Shown in pieces: positions 32,897 to 43,742 of a stretch of DNA of 43,742 bases. The DNA lies in contig JADRCO010000203.1 in NCBI GenBank assembly GCA_021464525.1, forward strand, positions 1 to 43,742, written 5' to 3'. The notes below the pieces were generated by a model, which was given only the letters and a program-made list of their open reading frames with translations, had not been told where the DNA came from and did not search any database. The position numbers were made by a program, and so were the translations under genes. This DNA comes from Rhizophagus sp. LPA8_4_AMF. Its lineage: Eukaryota > Glomeromycota > Glomeromycetes > Glomerales > Glomeraceae. Numbering within the stretch: the stretch's first letter is position 1; every line of letters begins with the position of its first letter.

Positions 32897-34264
32897 GCTT
32901 GAGAATTTTTTTGGCGGGAAATTCGTTATTAAATATGGTATAATTAAGTTATTCTGAACGAATTTAGAATTTTTTAGTTTTTTTTTTAATCTTTTAACCC
33001 ATTTTTATATATTCTGACAATGCATTAATATACCTAGAAAACTTAATGAAGATCAATGATAAACAATGTTTAAAAGTTCATTATGTTATGGTCAATGAAA
33101 TTTTTATTGTTCTAAAGATAAAACGTGTGTTACGGGAGAGAAGGGGTTTAGTAACGTTTAATAACGTACTAAAGTAAGCCACAAAGATAATAAAGACAAT
33201 ATTTAATTAGTATATTGCAAATTTGCAACCCCTTACTAAGAATTATTTATACATTGTTTGTGAAAAATGATACAACTTATTTGTTTGTTGTTTTGTTGTT
33301 TTAATACGAGTGTTAAAAAAAAGGAGGTTTTATGCTTTATTAGGGTAAAAAAGAATACCGATTCTAAGATTTATCTTGAGCTTGAATAAATTAAATTATT
33401 ATATTCTTTGTAAATTTAAATTATTTGCAGATTAAATGTTGCAGTTACACAGGCTACAAACGCGACTACCAATCAAATTGGTTTGTCTATTCTTAGTCAT
33501 TCGGATAGAACAGTGATTAGAACGATAGTTACAAAATGGTTTATTTAATCTCTGCTTTAATTTACACAATGGTATTTTAATTACAAATATTTGGTAATTG
33601 CGTAATTATATAAAATTTAATCATATATGTTTATGATATATTTATTATTAATATTTACGTGGCAGATCATATCATGTGATTTCCTCTAATCCAACCAACG
33701 TATCAAACAAGTATTTTAAAGCTGAAATCTAAAAAATGTCTTGTATGTGTAGCAAAAATTCTTTTTTGACAAATTAAATTTCATTCCTTTAATATTTTGC
33801 AATGAAAATTCTCAGAAAAACATAAAGATTAAGTCACCGTTATTGCAATATTTTCGGTCAATCCAAAAATTATTGTTGGATCCGAGAAAATCATCCGATA
33901 TAAACCGATGACAGATTAAACGATAACAGATAAGGTATTTATGCATATAACAGATAACCCCGATAGATAAAAATTATGATGTCATTAGGGTTACGCCCAA
34001 CTCCTCAGTATTACAAAGGGGATTTTTTTTCAATTATTTCCCGACATAATTTCCCGAACAGAGAATTATATAATAAACCTGTTATTACCTGTTATCGTAT
34101 TATATAATTTGATTTACGGTTTCCGATATGCGATGTTGAAAACTCGTTTTTTTGTAATCCCTTAAAATAAATAAATAAATATAGATAACCGATCAAATTC
34201 AGAAGAAAAAAAAAAAATTTTTTTCTTTTTCCTTCCATCATTAAATTCTATTATTTTAAACAAC
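32897..34264. other. Intergenic region upstream of the VNX1-like gene
   Basis: About 1.37 kb between two divergent genes. It includes a 38-codon open stretch preceded by a 3' splice-site-like TTATTTGCAG (33431-33548; listed separately) and a GATAACAG-rich segment at 33900-34110. Otherwise it is AT-rich and without genes. Confidence 0.5.
33431..33548 (+). other. Possible orphan exon or gene fragment
   Basis: After a good 3' splice-site-like sequence (poly-T context then TTATTTGCAG) there are about 38 open codons reading NVAVTQATNATTNQIG, then SILSHSDRTVIRTIVTKW, to a TAA. The codon usage and balanced composition look protein-like compared with the AT-rich surroundings, but no ATG-bearing exon was found upstream and I do not recognise the family. 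It could be a pseudogene piece or chance. Confidence 0.25.
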
Positions 34265-37200
34265 ATGTCTCAAGATAAGCGTCGATTAAGTGAAGAAGAT
34301 ATGGGAAGTGGAAGTCCTAGTAATACTAATTTAATAGACGAAAGTTTAAGGGATCACGATAATCCTTCAAGATCAGTTAGTTTAATGGGTTCATCACCAA
34401 CTAACGCGAATAACAACAATACAACAACTGGTCTACCAACAAAATTAGCGAGACGTAAATCATATGGCGTATCGGAAGAAGACGATGATTATAACGATGA
34501 TGATGGTAACAATAGAAGAATGGGGATAAGAAGGCGACCGTCATATAGAAGACGTAAAAGTACTAATAGCGAAAGGAATGAAAATGAAGATAACGATGAT
34601 GCTGATGACGAACCTTTAGACGGAAGTGATCATGAATTCACTCTTAAGGAACGACAAGACGTAAGTATTCTAAATATTTACGGACAATGGCGTGATTACT
34701 TTATAAGATAATTAATTTTCCCTTTATTATAGGCTATAAATACAATACATCCATTTGGATTACGGCTGTGGAAACCAGCATTGTATAAAAAATCGCGATC
34801 AGTTACAAGGGATGCAAATTCTGCACTTCATTCAACACCATCATCGGGTTTACATCTATATCCAGGAAACATTTTATGGGCATTAAGTTGTGGCTGGTGG
34901 TTAGCACTAATATCTTTTATAGTGTCAATTTTTCTCTTAAGTACACCAGGGGGAGGTCAATATGCAAGAGTATTAAGAGAATTAAGTTATTATATATTTT
35001 GGCCTTTTGGTAAATATGTTGAAAGGTGGGAAGTAGAAGATGAAGAATGGTTTGCAGCTGATGAAGATTTGAGAAGAAAACAAAGACAACAACAAGAACG
35101 AGTAGGAAATATGAATCATAACGATTTTTTTATTGCAAGAGAAACCATGATCGTTACTGATGTTGATAGTGTAACTACTGATGATGAAGTTAATAACGAA
35201 GGTAGACCTTTATTAGAACGTACTAGTAGCTATAAAAGTAATAGAAAGGGAAAGAAAGATTTTAATTTATTTAAAACAATAAAGGAACTTGGATTTGCTG
35301 ATATTGTATTTTACTTTTGGTTCTTTCTCATAATTGGTATGTATTGAAGAATTTAATAAATTATATTTTTGTGAATTTAATTATTTTATATTAATTGAGA
35401 AATTTTTTCTTAACTTTTTTCTCTGTGTTGTTATTAGCTCCAGTATATTTATTTGTATCTGCTTTATGTTGGTTGTGTGTTTTTTCAATTCCGATGGCAA
35501 AATTGACATTTTTATTAATTAGACATTTGCGTAAACATCCATTATCACTACATTTTAAACCCGGCTCCTCATTATCATTACTCACAAACCAACGTTCTCT
35601 AATATTATTATGTACATATAAGGCTTTCGGAAAACAATATTATAAATATACATATGATGGAATTAATATAATTTTTATAAATTTAACGGCATTTGTATTC
35701 TTCGTTATAATAGATTATTTTCTTTTTCCTCGGGGAAAATATTTTATCACATCACCAGGGTTTATATTTACTTTATCATTAGCATCAGTTATACCTTTAA
35801 GTTATCTTATTGGTATGGCTGTAGCTTCTATTTCGGCTCAATCTTCAGCAGGATTAGGTGCAGTTATTAATGCTACTTTTGGTAGTATTATCGAAGTTAT
35901 TTTATATGCTGTTGCTTTGACTGAAGGCAAAGGCAAAGTAGCTGAAGGGAGCATTATTGGTAGTTTAATGGCTGGTGTATTATTGATGCCTGGTATTAGT
36001 ATGATTAGTGGTGGATTTAAACGTAAAGAACAACGTTTTAATGCCAAATCTGCAGGTAAGATTATTTTTAATCACCTTGAAAATTCTCACCTTAATTATT
36101 AATTTGGCATTATTATTTTTATTAGGAGTTACATCCACTATGCTTATTATGGCTATTATTGGTACACTCACTCCAACACTATTCTATCAAACTTATGCTC
36201 CTGTATGTAGCAAATTAATTTTTTAGTTTTTTTTTTTTTTTTATTAAGAAAATTTATATTGTTTCTTCTGGATCACTTTTTCTCTGGAAAAATAGTATAG
36301 GATGACATGCGTTCCATGTAAAGGGCACACTGAATTAACAGCAGAATGTCAAGTTTGTTCTCATGATCAAGTAGATCCAACATCTACTTCGTTATACAAA
36401 GAACATGTAAAACCGCTTATGTTCTTTTGTGCTTTTATTCTATTACTTGTAAGTAATACATTTATTTTAAAAAACTCGCCTATTTATTAAGTAAAATTGT
36501 TAATTACTCCTCTTTATTCACCAGTCATATCTTATCGGATTATGGTTTACGTTGAGAACACACGCATCATTAGTATGGCAAACTAGTCATCATCATCATA
36601 CACCTCATACATACGTATACAACACAAATCCACATTCCGCTCCAATAAAGAAATATGGCTCACAGATTCAACAATTAATTAATCCACAAACAAATCAGCA
36701 AGTATTAACTAATACATATAGTACACAAACTTCTACGCTACCACAAAGACCAATGTCGGCTCCTAGTACAAGTTTAAATGTACCTGAGCATAATAATATA
36801 CATGACTTGGCTCATTTAACCGCAACATTATCCTCACAAAATCAACCTTCTCAAATACAAATTAGATTTGCTCATGAACCAGAAGAGGAAGAAGAACCTG
36901 GTGGTCATGATTCTCCTAATTGGAGTAAAACTAAAAGTGGAATAGTATTATTAGCTTGTACTGCTTTATATTCTATTGTAGCCGAAATGTTAGTACAAAA
37001 TGTTGAAGTTGTATTGGATAACTTTGTTATTACCGAAAAGTTATTAGGATTAACCTTATTCGCTTTAGTACCTAATGTAACTGAATTTGTCAATGCTATG
37101 TCTTTTGCTTTATATGGCAATATTGCTCTAAGCATGGAAATTGGTTCTGCTTATGCTTTACAAGTTTGTCTTTTACAAATTCCTGCTATGGTTGCCTTTT

Positions 37201-37519
37201 CTGCTTGGTATAATGCTGGTAAACAAGATGGAGATGAAACTTTAAATACTACTTTCACGTAAGTAATCCTCAATGTAATAAGCCGGTTTTTTAAGAAAGT
37301 TTGAAGAAAAATCATTAATGAAAATATAAATCAATTTTTTATAGGTTGGTTTTCCCTAGATGGGACGTATTTTCAGTAATATTTCCAGTATTTTTATTGA
37401 CTTATACTTATATTGAAGGAAAATCCAATTATTTTAAAGGATCAATTTTGATCCTTTCTTATTTGGTTTTAATGGCCGGCTTTTTTTCTTCTCCTGAAGA
37501 TGCTGATAGTCATTATTAA
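34265..37519 (+). CDS. Vacuolar cation/proton antiporter, VNX1-like (CaCA superfamily)
   Basis: Seven exons, 34265-34660, 34733-35336, 35438-36055, 36126-36202, 36296-36448, 36525-37258 and 37345-37519, encode 918 residues, near the length of yeast Vnx1. The first about 135 residues are hydrophilic, Ser/Asn/Asp-rich with an RRRPSYRRRKS patch. Residues about 135-230 (HPFGLRLWKPALYKK, GNILWALSCGWWLALISF, YYIFWPFGKYVE) form the YccF-like membrane segment found in VNX1 proteins. The two antiporter repeats are GLGAVINATFGSIIEVILY at about 472 and VITEKLLGLTLFALVPNVTEF at about 783, with GN/VPN-type cores and an acidic residue each. A His/Pro/Gln-rich loop (about 635-745) lies between the transmembrane blocks. 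Vnx1 exchanges Na+ or K+ for protons at the vacuole. The acceptor of exon 5 was placed at AAATAG before TATAGG because the next AG would break the frame. Confidence 0.92.
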
Positions 37520-37666
37520 AAAATGTAAACAATGTTGGTATTATTTTTTATTGACATTCACAATAAATTTAATTGTAATTCAAAATTGGAATAGTTTTTC
37601 TTTATTTTATTTCTGGTTATAAGAATTATATTAAATTTGCATTGAACTAACATAAAATACCTATTA

Positions 37667-38489
37667 CAGTCGGACCTCAATGTACCGATACTGTTGTTTT
37701 GGGGAAAATATATCGGTATATCAAATTATCGTTACATATTGGTCATCAGTGAATCATAATGCGGGCCAAAATTCAATTCTTGCCAGCATTATGCAACTTT
37801 CAGATAGCTAATAAAATCTCATGTCATGTGATTTTAATGGAACCTTTATGTTAATTCAGGCTAAATTTATAGCGTTGGCCCGAACATAGTGGGCCTTTTT
37901 TTAGCCATTTATATAATTTTAACAATACTCATATACTAGTCTTTCCACACATTTTGTGCCATTTTATGTTTAATTACCTACCACTTGAACCTTTTATCGG
38001 CTCGTCGCCTTTTTCTCTTCTCCATGTTTCGCTCTTGAACTAACTATTTTCTTTCTTGTAGTTGTTTTAGTTTTTCCTTTAGTTAGTTGTACTGGCGTTC
38101 ATCGGTAGGGGTGTTTGTCAGGTCCGGATTAGATCAAGTAAGGACCCGGTGTTCAGCTGGGTGATGGCATCCTTTTTGGAAACTTTTTTCTTTGTATTTT
38201 TACTCTGTAATAATTTCTTTTGTACTCCTCCTTTTACATAAAATAAATAAATAAATAAATAAATAGTGTTAGCCCGAATGTATATCAGTGTAACTTAAAA
38301 TATCAGTACATCTTACTATGTGTTAATTATAAAGGGGCAAAGAAAAGTATCGGTACATGTTACATCGTGAAACTATATATAATATCGGTACAACGAGTTT
38401 TTTTTATTAATTGTGAAATGGGACATGGAAAATTTATCGGTACAGGCAATTATCGGTATATAGAATATCAGTACATAGAGGTCTGACTG
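37667..38489. mobile_element. Pogo/Tc1-mariner-like element with TA target duplication
   Basis: The left end CAGTCGGACCTCAATGTACC and the reverse complement of the right end (CAGTCAGACCTCTATGTACT) match at all but 3 of their first 20 bases and remain similar just beyond. Both ends are flanked by TA (37665-37666 and 38490-38491). Subterminal TATCGGTA words recur inside both ends. CAGT ends with TA duplication are typical of pogo/Fot1-type elements. There is no transposase frame, so this 823-bp copy is non-autonomous; about 379 bases of it are a later insertion. Confidence 0.75.
37885..38263 (+). mobile_element. Retroposon (LINE end or SINE) nested in the pogo-like element
   Basis: The insert ends in a pure ATAA repeat (38237-38263) and is flanked by direct repeats TAGCGTTGGCCCGAA (37870-37884) and TAGTGTTAGCCCGAA (38264-38278), 13 of 15 matching. 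A 3' simple-repeat tail plus a 15-bp target duplication indicates target-primed reverse transcription. The inside is less AT-rich than its host (for example GGTCCGGATTAGATC and GGTGTTCAGCTGGGTGATGG) and has no long frame. Confidence 0.7.
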
Positions 38490-38574
38490 TACTTGGTTTA
38501 TAAATATAACTGTTTGATTTGTTAATGTTTTATTTAACATTAAAAAAATAATTTATTACAGTAATTATATTATA

Positions 38575-38915
38575 ATTGAAGGATTTGGCAGCTCTGACTC
38601 ATTAGTTAGTCAGAAAATCCCCTTATAAATCTGATTATAGTGAGGATGCAGGTTCAATTTCAGCTGCTACTGGAAATTAAAAGAATGTTACTGCATAGGT
38701 ACAATCAACCCATATGTCTTGAAGAACAATGATCATTTGATCATCAATACAAAATATTTAGGTAGTTATTATGTTTAAGTGGTATGTAGAGGTGGTCATC
38801 AGTCTGGAAATCTAAAAGGATGATTCTAGATGCAATCCAACAGGCCAATACATGCTTCCTGCTGGTAGGCTATTCTAAATAGTTAAGAGATTGGGATCAA
38901 GAGTAAACCATATAT
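38575..38915 (+). repeat. SINE-like repeat with tRNA-like head, copy 2
   Basis: A B-box-like GGTTCAATTTC lies at 38651-38661. Upstream, GACTCATTAGTTAGTCAG resembles a D arm with A box, and CCCTTATAAATC resembles an anticodon arm. Shared words with copy 1 include CAGCTGCTACTGGAAATTAA, AGAATGTTACTGCAT, CAATGATCATTTGATCA, CAACAGGCCAATACATGC and GGGATCAA. It carries the uninterrupted version of the site into which a MITE went in copy 1. It lies 85 bases beyond the pogo-like element. Confidence 0.55.
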
Positions 38916-40557
38916 ATTTAATTTAAACAGATAATTTATGTTACTTCTGCTCTATTAAGATCCTCTTCATAAATAATATCATCTTCATAAACAAAATTAG
39001 TATACTCCATAGATGATATATTTTATTATAAAATGTAAATAAATTCAAAAAAATTCAGCTTAAAATTCAAAGAAAAAATTTAAAGAACAAAAAATGCATT
39101 TTAAACTATAATAAATACAATAAACATAAAGATATTACAATTTATAATTATAGTGTACTATTACCAATTATAGTATATTAAGTTTATTCTAGTAATACTA
39201 TACAACAGTTTTTGTTATATATTATATAATAGTAGATATACAAATCATATTTTGTAACATTTCACATAATTGTACTCCACTCATTTGATTAACTGGATTC
39301 CACTACTTTCTGTATTACTCAATATAGCTCTATAGATATCATCCAAATTCCAAAATCAATTTAAATATATAAAAAAAGTACTAAATTATTTTAGGCATCC
39401 CAAATAATTATTTTGGCATTTCACTTTACTTAGTAAATTATATATAAACCAAATGAATTTGTATATTTCAAATTATATTTATGCCATCCCAAAATAATTT
39501 GGGTGGTATCTATATATAGCTCTGATTGGTCTTAAAGAGTAAAAACTTTATTTGCAAATAATTTTTGATTTAATGATCCAATTTTAACAATCATTTTTTT
39601 ATTTTGATAAGGATAATAAGAATTATTAGTTAAAAAAATGATCATTCAAAACAGATTACTAGATTGTGAGATAATAATTTTAGATTTAAATTAAATTCAA
39701 ATCAAATCAAATTGAATTAAATCTGCAAAGAAAAAATTTAATTTATGCAGAATATTACAGGTCAATTTAAATTAATATGAAATTTTTTCAGATTACAAGT
39801 CAAGTCAGATTAATCTAATAATCTGATATAATTTGATCTAATTTAATCTATTCAGAACTTTAACCTTATCAGTAAGAAGTATAAATTTTTCTTCAGATTG
39901 TATAATTTACTTCATTTATTAGTAAGAGTAAGTGTAATGGTCTTATTTACTAAGTATAAAATAAATTTCATATAGATTAAGTTTTATTTAGTTGATTAGT
40001 AAACTGCAATATAGCTATTTCATTTATAGAGATGTCTTTTTTAAAATAAGTTTCTAAGAAATCCTTAGTATTAGCAGTATTCTTATTTCTTTATATTAAA
40101 GAAAATTTTTTATGTAAAAATTCTATTAATATTATAATGAAAACTCTTATTATGGTATTAATAAATTTGTTGAAGAACTTTATAAAGTTAAATAAGCAAT
40201 TTTTTATATTAATTTTGTAATATTTGATATATATTTCTATAGAAAAAATAAAATTTTTCTTAAGAAAATTTGGTTCAAATGATTAGTGAAAAAGTTTTTT
40301 AAATTGATCCTTATAAAATTGGTATTTTTTAATAAAATATATTAATTTATTATAAAATAGATAAGAAATTTTATTAAGTTACCAAATTTATTAATAAACA
40401 ATCAAAAATAAGTTTTAACAAATTTTTTTATACTTCAAATTTTGCATCTAACCAATTTTTCTATTATTTAACCAATTTTTCAGGTATGTCAATTATTTGA
40501 CATTTTTTAAGGAAAAAGCAAATTAAACTATTACAAAAAAGAATTTTTATAACTATA

Positions 40558-40680
40558 ACCAGCGGTGATGATTACTGGTAACTGAAATTATGATGATTGA
40601 CTAACATTAAAAAAATATCGTACTGGTAAAATTGATAATTCTGGCCAACGGTAATGATAATCCCCAGTAATTTGAAGTAA
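40558..40680. repeat. Imperfect direct repeat pair
   Basis: CAGCGGTGATGATTACTGGTAACTGAAA (quoted in parts: CAGCGGTGATGATTA, then CTGGTAACTGAAA) at about 40560 and CAACGGTAATGATAATCCCC then AGTAATTTGAA at about 40646 are related and about 85 bases apart. A similar degenerate motif recurs near 41455-41480. Nature unknown, probably an old element. Confidence 0.35.
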
Positions 40681-41659
40681 AAACCTACAAAAAATATACT
40701 AATAAATTTATTTTATAGACAATTTCTATTTGTACATGAGGTGTTTCAAATACGGCTTTCTAAAAAAGTAAATTTTCTATGTAGATCATTTAATGTTGAA
40801 CAGAATTAAGTTTAATGAAAAAAATAGAAGAAAAGCAGAATTTGTTAAATAAATTAAAATTGACATTCAAATCAACTTTGACGCTCTAAGTAAACTTGCA
40901 GAATAGACAAAAATATACATATTGTATATTTCTTTTAAAATTATATTTATTAAAAATTTTTATATATAATTTATTTTATGAAATCATGTAATACATGTAT
41001 GGACACTCAGTATAAATTAAGAAATTTTCTATTTTATATTATAATTTATATATTTTTTTAGGAAATGACAAAAAATCGCTACACAATAATTATTATTGCA
41101 CCTAAAATTTTTTTTTGATTTTAAAATTTTTGACTGAAATATTAATTTGTTCATAATATAAACTATACTACTATATGTAAATTTATAGATAGAAAAAGTT
41201 TCTCTTAAGTCAAAAGGATCACTTTTTCAGTTAGGTTTTGAGAAAAAATGTATTTAAAATAAGCAAAACATTTTTTTGATTTTAAAAAAAATTTTTTTTA
41301 ACAAAATTTTCAAAATTTTAATGTGATTGATATTTAATTACATTTATTTTACTTAATTATTATTTAAATTTGTTTAAATTATAATTTTTTAACAAGTGAT
41401 TTTTAACTTTGACCAAAATTATAATTTTAGCTAAAATTAAATGGTAAAAATTGCTTATAATGATAATCACCTACAGCGATATTTAGTAATACTCTTTTTT
41501 TTAAGTATTCATTTATTTTGCAAATATTTCTATAATTTTTTGACTTTATTAAATCATTTACTAGTACTTAATAAGGACCCCAAATATCTATAATATAACT
41601 CACATATAGGTTTGCATAGAGTTTATATAAAACTACTTTTTAAACTCACAAATTGAGTT

Positions 41660-42435
41660 TAGTATTTGAATCCGTTAATCTGGATATCTGATTTTAAGGT
41701 TAATCCATTCAATCCAGATAAATGAATAATTTATTTGGATTATTCAGATAATATCTGGATATCTGCACTATCTGATATTAAAGATGGTGCTGCAAATAGG
41801 CAATTGCAGAATAATTGCAATTTGCGGTATTGCGGAACATTGTGAATTTTTAAATCTAAATACCTGCAATTTCGCAATTTGCAATTATCCACAATTCCGC
41901 AAATATTCTGCAATTCTGCAAACTATCACAATTCAATTGCAGAATAATTGCGAAATTGCAGAACATTTGCAGAATTGTGGATTATTTGCAATTTCACAAT
42001 GTTTTTATTGAAGCAATCCAAAAAACATTGCGAAAATATTTTTTAATAAGTAATATAATTTTAAAAAAACATACGTTACGAAAAGATTTTTTAATTAAAA
42101 ATACTTTGAAAAATGTTTTGCAACATTTTTTTGTTAAATTAATTAGAAAAATGTTACGTAAATGTTTTTTTTAATTAAAAATACTTTAAAAAATGTTTTG
42201 CAATATTTTTTCGTTAAATTAATTAAAAATATTTTGCAACATCTTTTTTTATTAAATTGGTTCAGTAAACTATAGAACTGATGCTAAAACCGATCAGATG
42301 AATTGCAGAATTATGGATCACTAACCACAATTCAACTCCAAAATTCGCAATATTGCAGATTTGATCAATTAATTGCAGTACTATCCTTATCCGATACTTA
42401 TCTGATGGATATTCAGGATATCCAGGATATCTGAA
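41660..42435. repeat. Palindromic cluster of GCAATTGC and ATATCCAGAT motifs
   Basis: Left part: ATCTGGATATCTG words (41681-41765), then GGTGCTGCAA and many GCAATTGCAGAAT/GCGGAATTGC words (41790-42000). Right part in inverted order: TTGCAGAATTATGG, GCAATATTGCAGAT, TTGCAGTACTATC, then ATATCCAGGATATCTGA (up to about 42435). Between them lie tandem units with TTAAAAATACTTT and ATGTTTTGCAACATTTTTT (about 42040-42250). Overall it reads as a degenerate long inverted repeat. Confidence 0.5.
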
Positions 42436-42439
42436 ATAT

Positions 42440-42634
42440 TAATTCAGGCCAAATTTATAATTCCGGCCAGAATTATATTCATAAAGATGATCCTTTCCTT
42501 TTTTGGTGATAGCTGCCTCGCAAAAAATTGAAATTCCAAATTTTCTTTAAAGGTATTGTATAACACAAATGGAAATTTTATTTGTTAATCATATTGATAA
42601 TTCTGGCCAGCACTATAAGTATGGCCTAAATTAT
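42440..42634. mobile_element. Small MITE with about 37-bp inverted ends
   Basis: The left end TAATTCAGGCCAAATTTATA, then ATTCCGGCCAGAATTAT, and the reverse complement of the right end, TAATTTAGGCCATACTTATA, then GTGCTGGCCAGAATTAT, match over most of their length. It lies at the edge of the ATATCCAGAT cluster. GGCCARAATT-type words like these also occur at 1771-1781, 37755-37795 and 40639-40650, so the family may be dispersed. No clear target duplication was fixed. Confidence 0.55.
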
Positions 42635-42848
42635 ATGAACAGATAATATTCAGATATCTGAATAATTATCTGGATAAATTTATATCTGGATTGAATAGAT
42701 ATAAATCTGATGTATCTGTTAGATATCCATAAAGTATGGATAACAGATCTAAACTCTAATTGAATTTGCGTAGATTAGGCAAATTTGAATTACTAACAAA
42801 TTGTGTTTACATAGAGTTTATAGATAACAGATCTATAAATTTTTTTTT

Positions 42849-43320
42849 TAGTTTTTTAACTGAATTTTTTATTTTTTAAAATTATTATTCAGTTTTTATA
42901 CTGAATTATTTAAATAACTTTAAAAAAATTTATTTATTTCTTTTAGTTTTATACTAAATTATTTATTTTTTTAAAAAAATATATCTCTTTCAGTTTTTAA
43001 TAAACCAAATTTTTTACTTTTTCAACTATTTTTCAGTTTTTATACCAAATTATTTAAACAATTTTTTTTTAAAAAAAAAATTTATTTCTTTCTATTTTTA
43101 ATAAACCAAATTTTTTTATTTTTTTAAAAATTTTCTGAATTATTTATTAAATAATTTTATTTTTTATTTTATTTTGTTACCAATCATTTTCTAAAAAGAT
43201 TGATAAATTTTATTGATCTTTTTTTTATTATTTTTTAAAAAATCATTTTAAAACCGAATTTTTTTATGTTATTTTTTTGTTAATTTTTTTGGTTTTTAAT
43301 AAACCAAAACTTTTTGTTAA
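42849..43320. repeat. Degenerate AT-rich tandem repeat
   Basis: Variants of AGTTTTTATACTGAATTATT and AGTTTTTAATAAACCAAATT recur at about 42849, 42891, 42944, 42992, 43035, 43094 and 43290, spaced 40-60 bases through the first six and more widely after. A short exact tandem (GAAACTATTCTTTTAAATA twice) follows at 43331-43369. Confidence 0.5.
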
Positions 43321-43742
43321 AAAAAAAATAGAAACTATTCTTTTAAATAGAAACTATTCTTTTAAATAAAAACTATTTTTTAATTTATAGTTCAGATAGG
43401 TAACTGAAGGTGATATATAAAATTTCAGTTTTTTTCGTAAAAATGTTAAATAATTCTTGAAGATATATACACCAGACTTAGGTAATTAGACCCAATTTTG
43501 ATAAAAAAACATACTTATACTTCTTTTTCTTATTATTTTACTTTCTTTTGTAAAAATACTAGACTTGAATGTATTCCCTATAAAAAAAATTTATACTTAA
43601 AATATATTTAAAATGCACTTAAATTTCTTTAAAATATACTTAATTTTCTTATTTTATACTTAAAATATACTGAAAATTGAATTTTCGCAAAATCAGTATC
43701 TAAATTATAATTAATATATATTTAAATTATATTCAATTTATA

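Larger units (their letters stand above)
37520..43742. other. Gene-poor, transposon- and repeat-filled region
   Basis: No supportable gene in 6.2 kb. Identified content: the pogo-like element with a nested retroposon (37667-38489), SINE-like copy 2 (about 38575-38915), direct repeats at about 40560-40680, a palindromic GCAATT/ATATCCAGAT cluster (about 41660-42430), a MITE (about 42440-42634) and degenerate tandem repeats (about 42849-43320). The segments 38930-40550 and 40700-41650 are very AT-rich and show nothing recognisable. Two open frames at 41784-42174 are products of the repeats. Confidence 0.6.

Noticed and set aside
33900..34110. CGATAACAG-type inverted words flanking about 190 bases, a possible MITE
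   Set aside because: The inverted match is short (about 9-12 bases) and internal copies of GATAACAG confuse the ends. No target duplication was seen.
9486..37345. Metabolic gene cluster (sterol, CoA, serine, beta-oxidation genes together)
   Set aside because: The genes belong to unrelated housekeeping pathways on both strands with ordinary spacing. No tailoring enzyme, transporter or regulator typical of a biosynthetic cluster is present.
41784..42174. Two overlapping plus-strand open frames rich in Ile, Asn, Cys and Lys
   Set aside because: They are made of the GCAATTGC and TTAAAAATACTTT repeats and show no protein-like features.

Overview
The window is eukaryotic nuclear DNA. It is strongly AT-rich, its genes are split by short GT-AG introns (about 50-200 bases), it uses the standard code, and it carries fungal-type metabolic genes. 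Several traits together suggest an arbuscular mycorrhizal fungus of the Glomeromycotina, close to Rhizophagus: three BTB-BACK-TLDc paralogs, remnants of Tigger/pogo-type transposase, very AT-rich gene-poor flanks, and a VNX1-type antiporter. That placement is inference from gene content and composition; no rRNA or marker gene is present to prove it.

Layout. 1-3.1 kb is a graveyard of repeats: a decayed Tigger-like transposase tail, and a tRNA-headed SINE-like repeat split by a MITE. 3.2-24.5 kb is gene-dense. In order it holds a TTF1/Reb1-like Myb factor (-), GPN2 (+), an S1/P1 nuclease (+), then three minus-strand genes (peroxisomal 3-ketoacyl-CoA thiolase, GEP4-type phosphatidylglycerophosphate phosphatase, a long LYR protein), an F-box protein (+), a DNL zinc-finger Hsp70-escort protein (-), dephospho-CoA kinase (+), phosphoserine aminotransferase (-), a membrane-anchored cytochrome-b5-like protein (-), a Ulp1-like protease (-) and C-14 sterol reductase ERG24 (+). 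24.9-32.9 kb holds three minus-strand BTB-TLDc paralogs with the complex I 49-kDa subunit gene (NDUFS2, +) lodged between the second and third. 34.3-37.5 kb holds a VNX1-like vacuolar cation/H+ antiporter (+). 37.5-43.7 kb has no recognisable gene. It contains a pogo-like TA-flanked element with a retroposon nested in it, a second copy of the SINE-like repeat, a small MITE, palindromic clusters and degenerate tandem repeats.

I rebuilt every multi-exon gene by hand from splice sites and reading-frame continuity. All models close in frame, with a single start and stop and lengths expected for their families. Five products are probably mitochondrial (GEP4, LYR protein, DNL-type protein, NDUFS2 and possibly membrane-bound CoA kinase), one peroxisomal (thiolase) and two from sterol/heme-membrane biology (ERG24, b5-like). 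I see no operon-like logic beyond compact packing and shared divergent promoters.

I did not find a clear new biological system. The most informative structures are the transposon nests with visible target duplications (1.4-2.0 kb and 37.7-38.5 kb), the doubly nested palindrome at 17.3-18.0 kb, and the BTB-TLDc cluster around NDUFS2.
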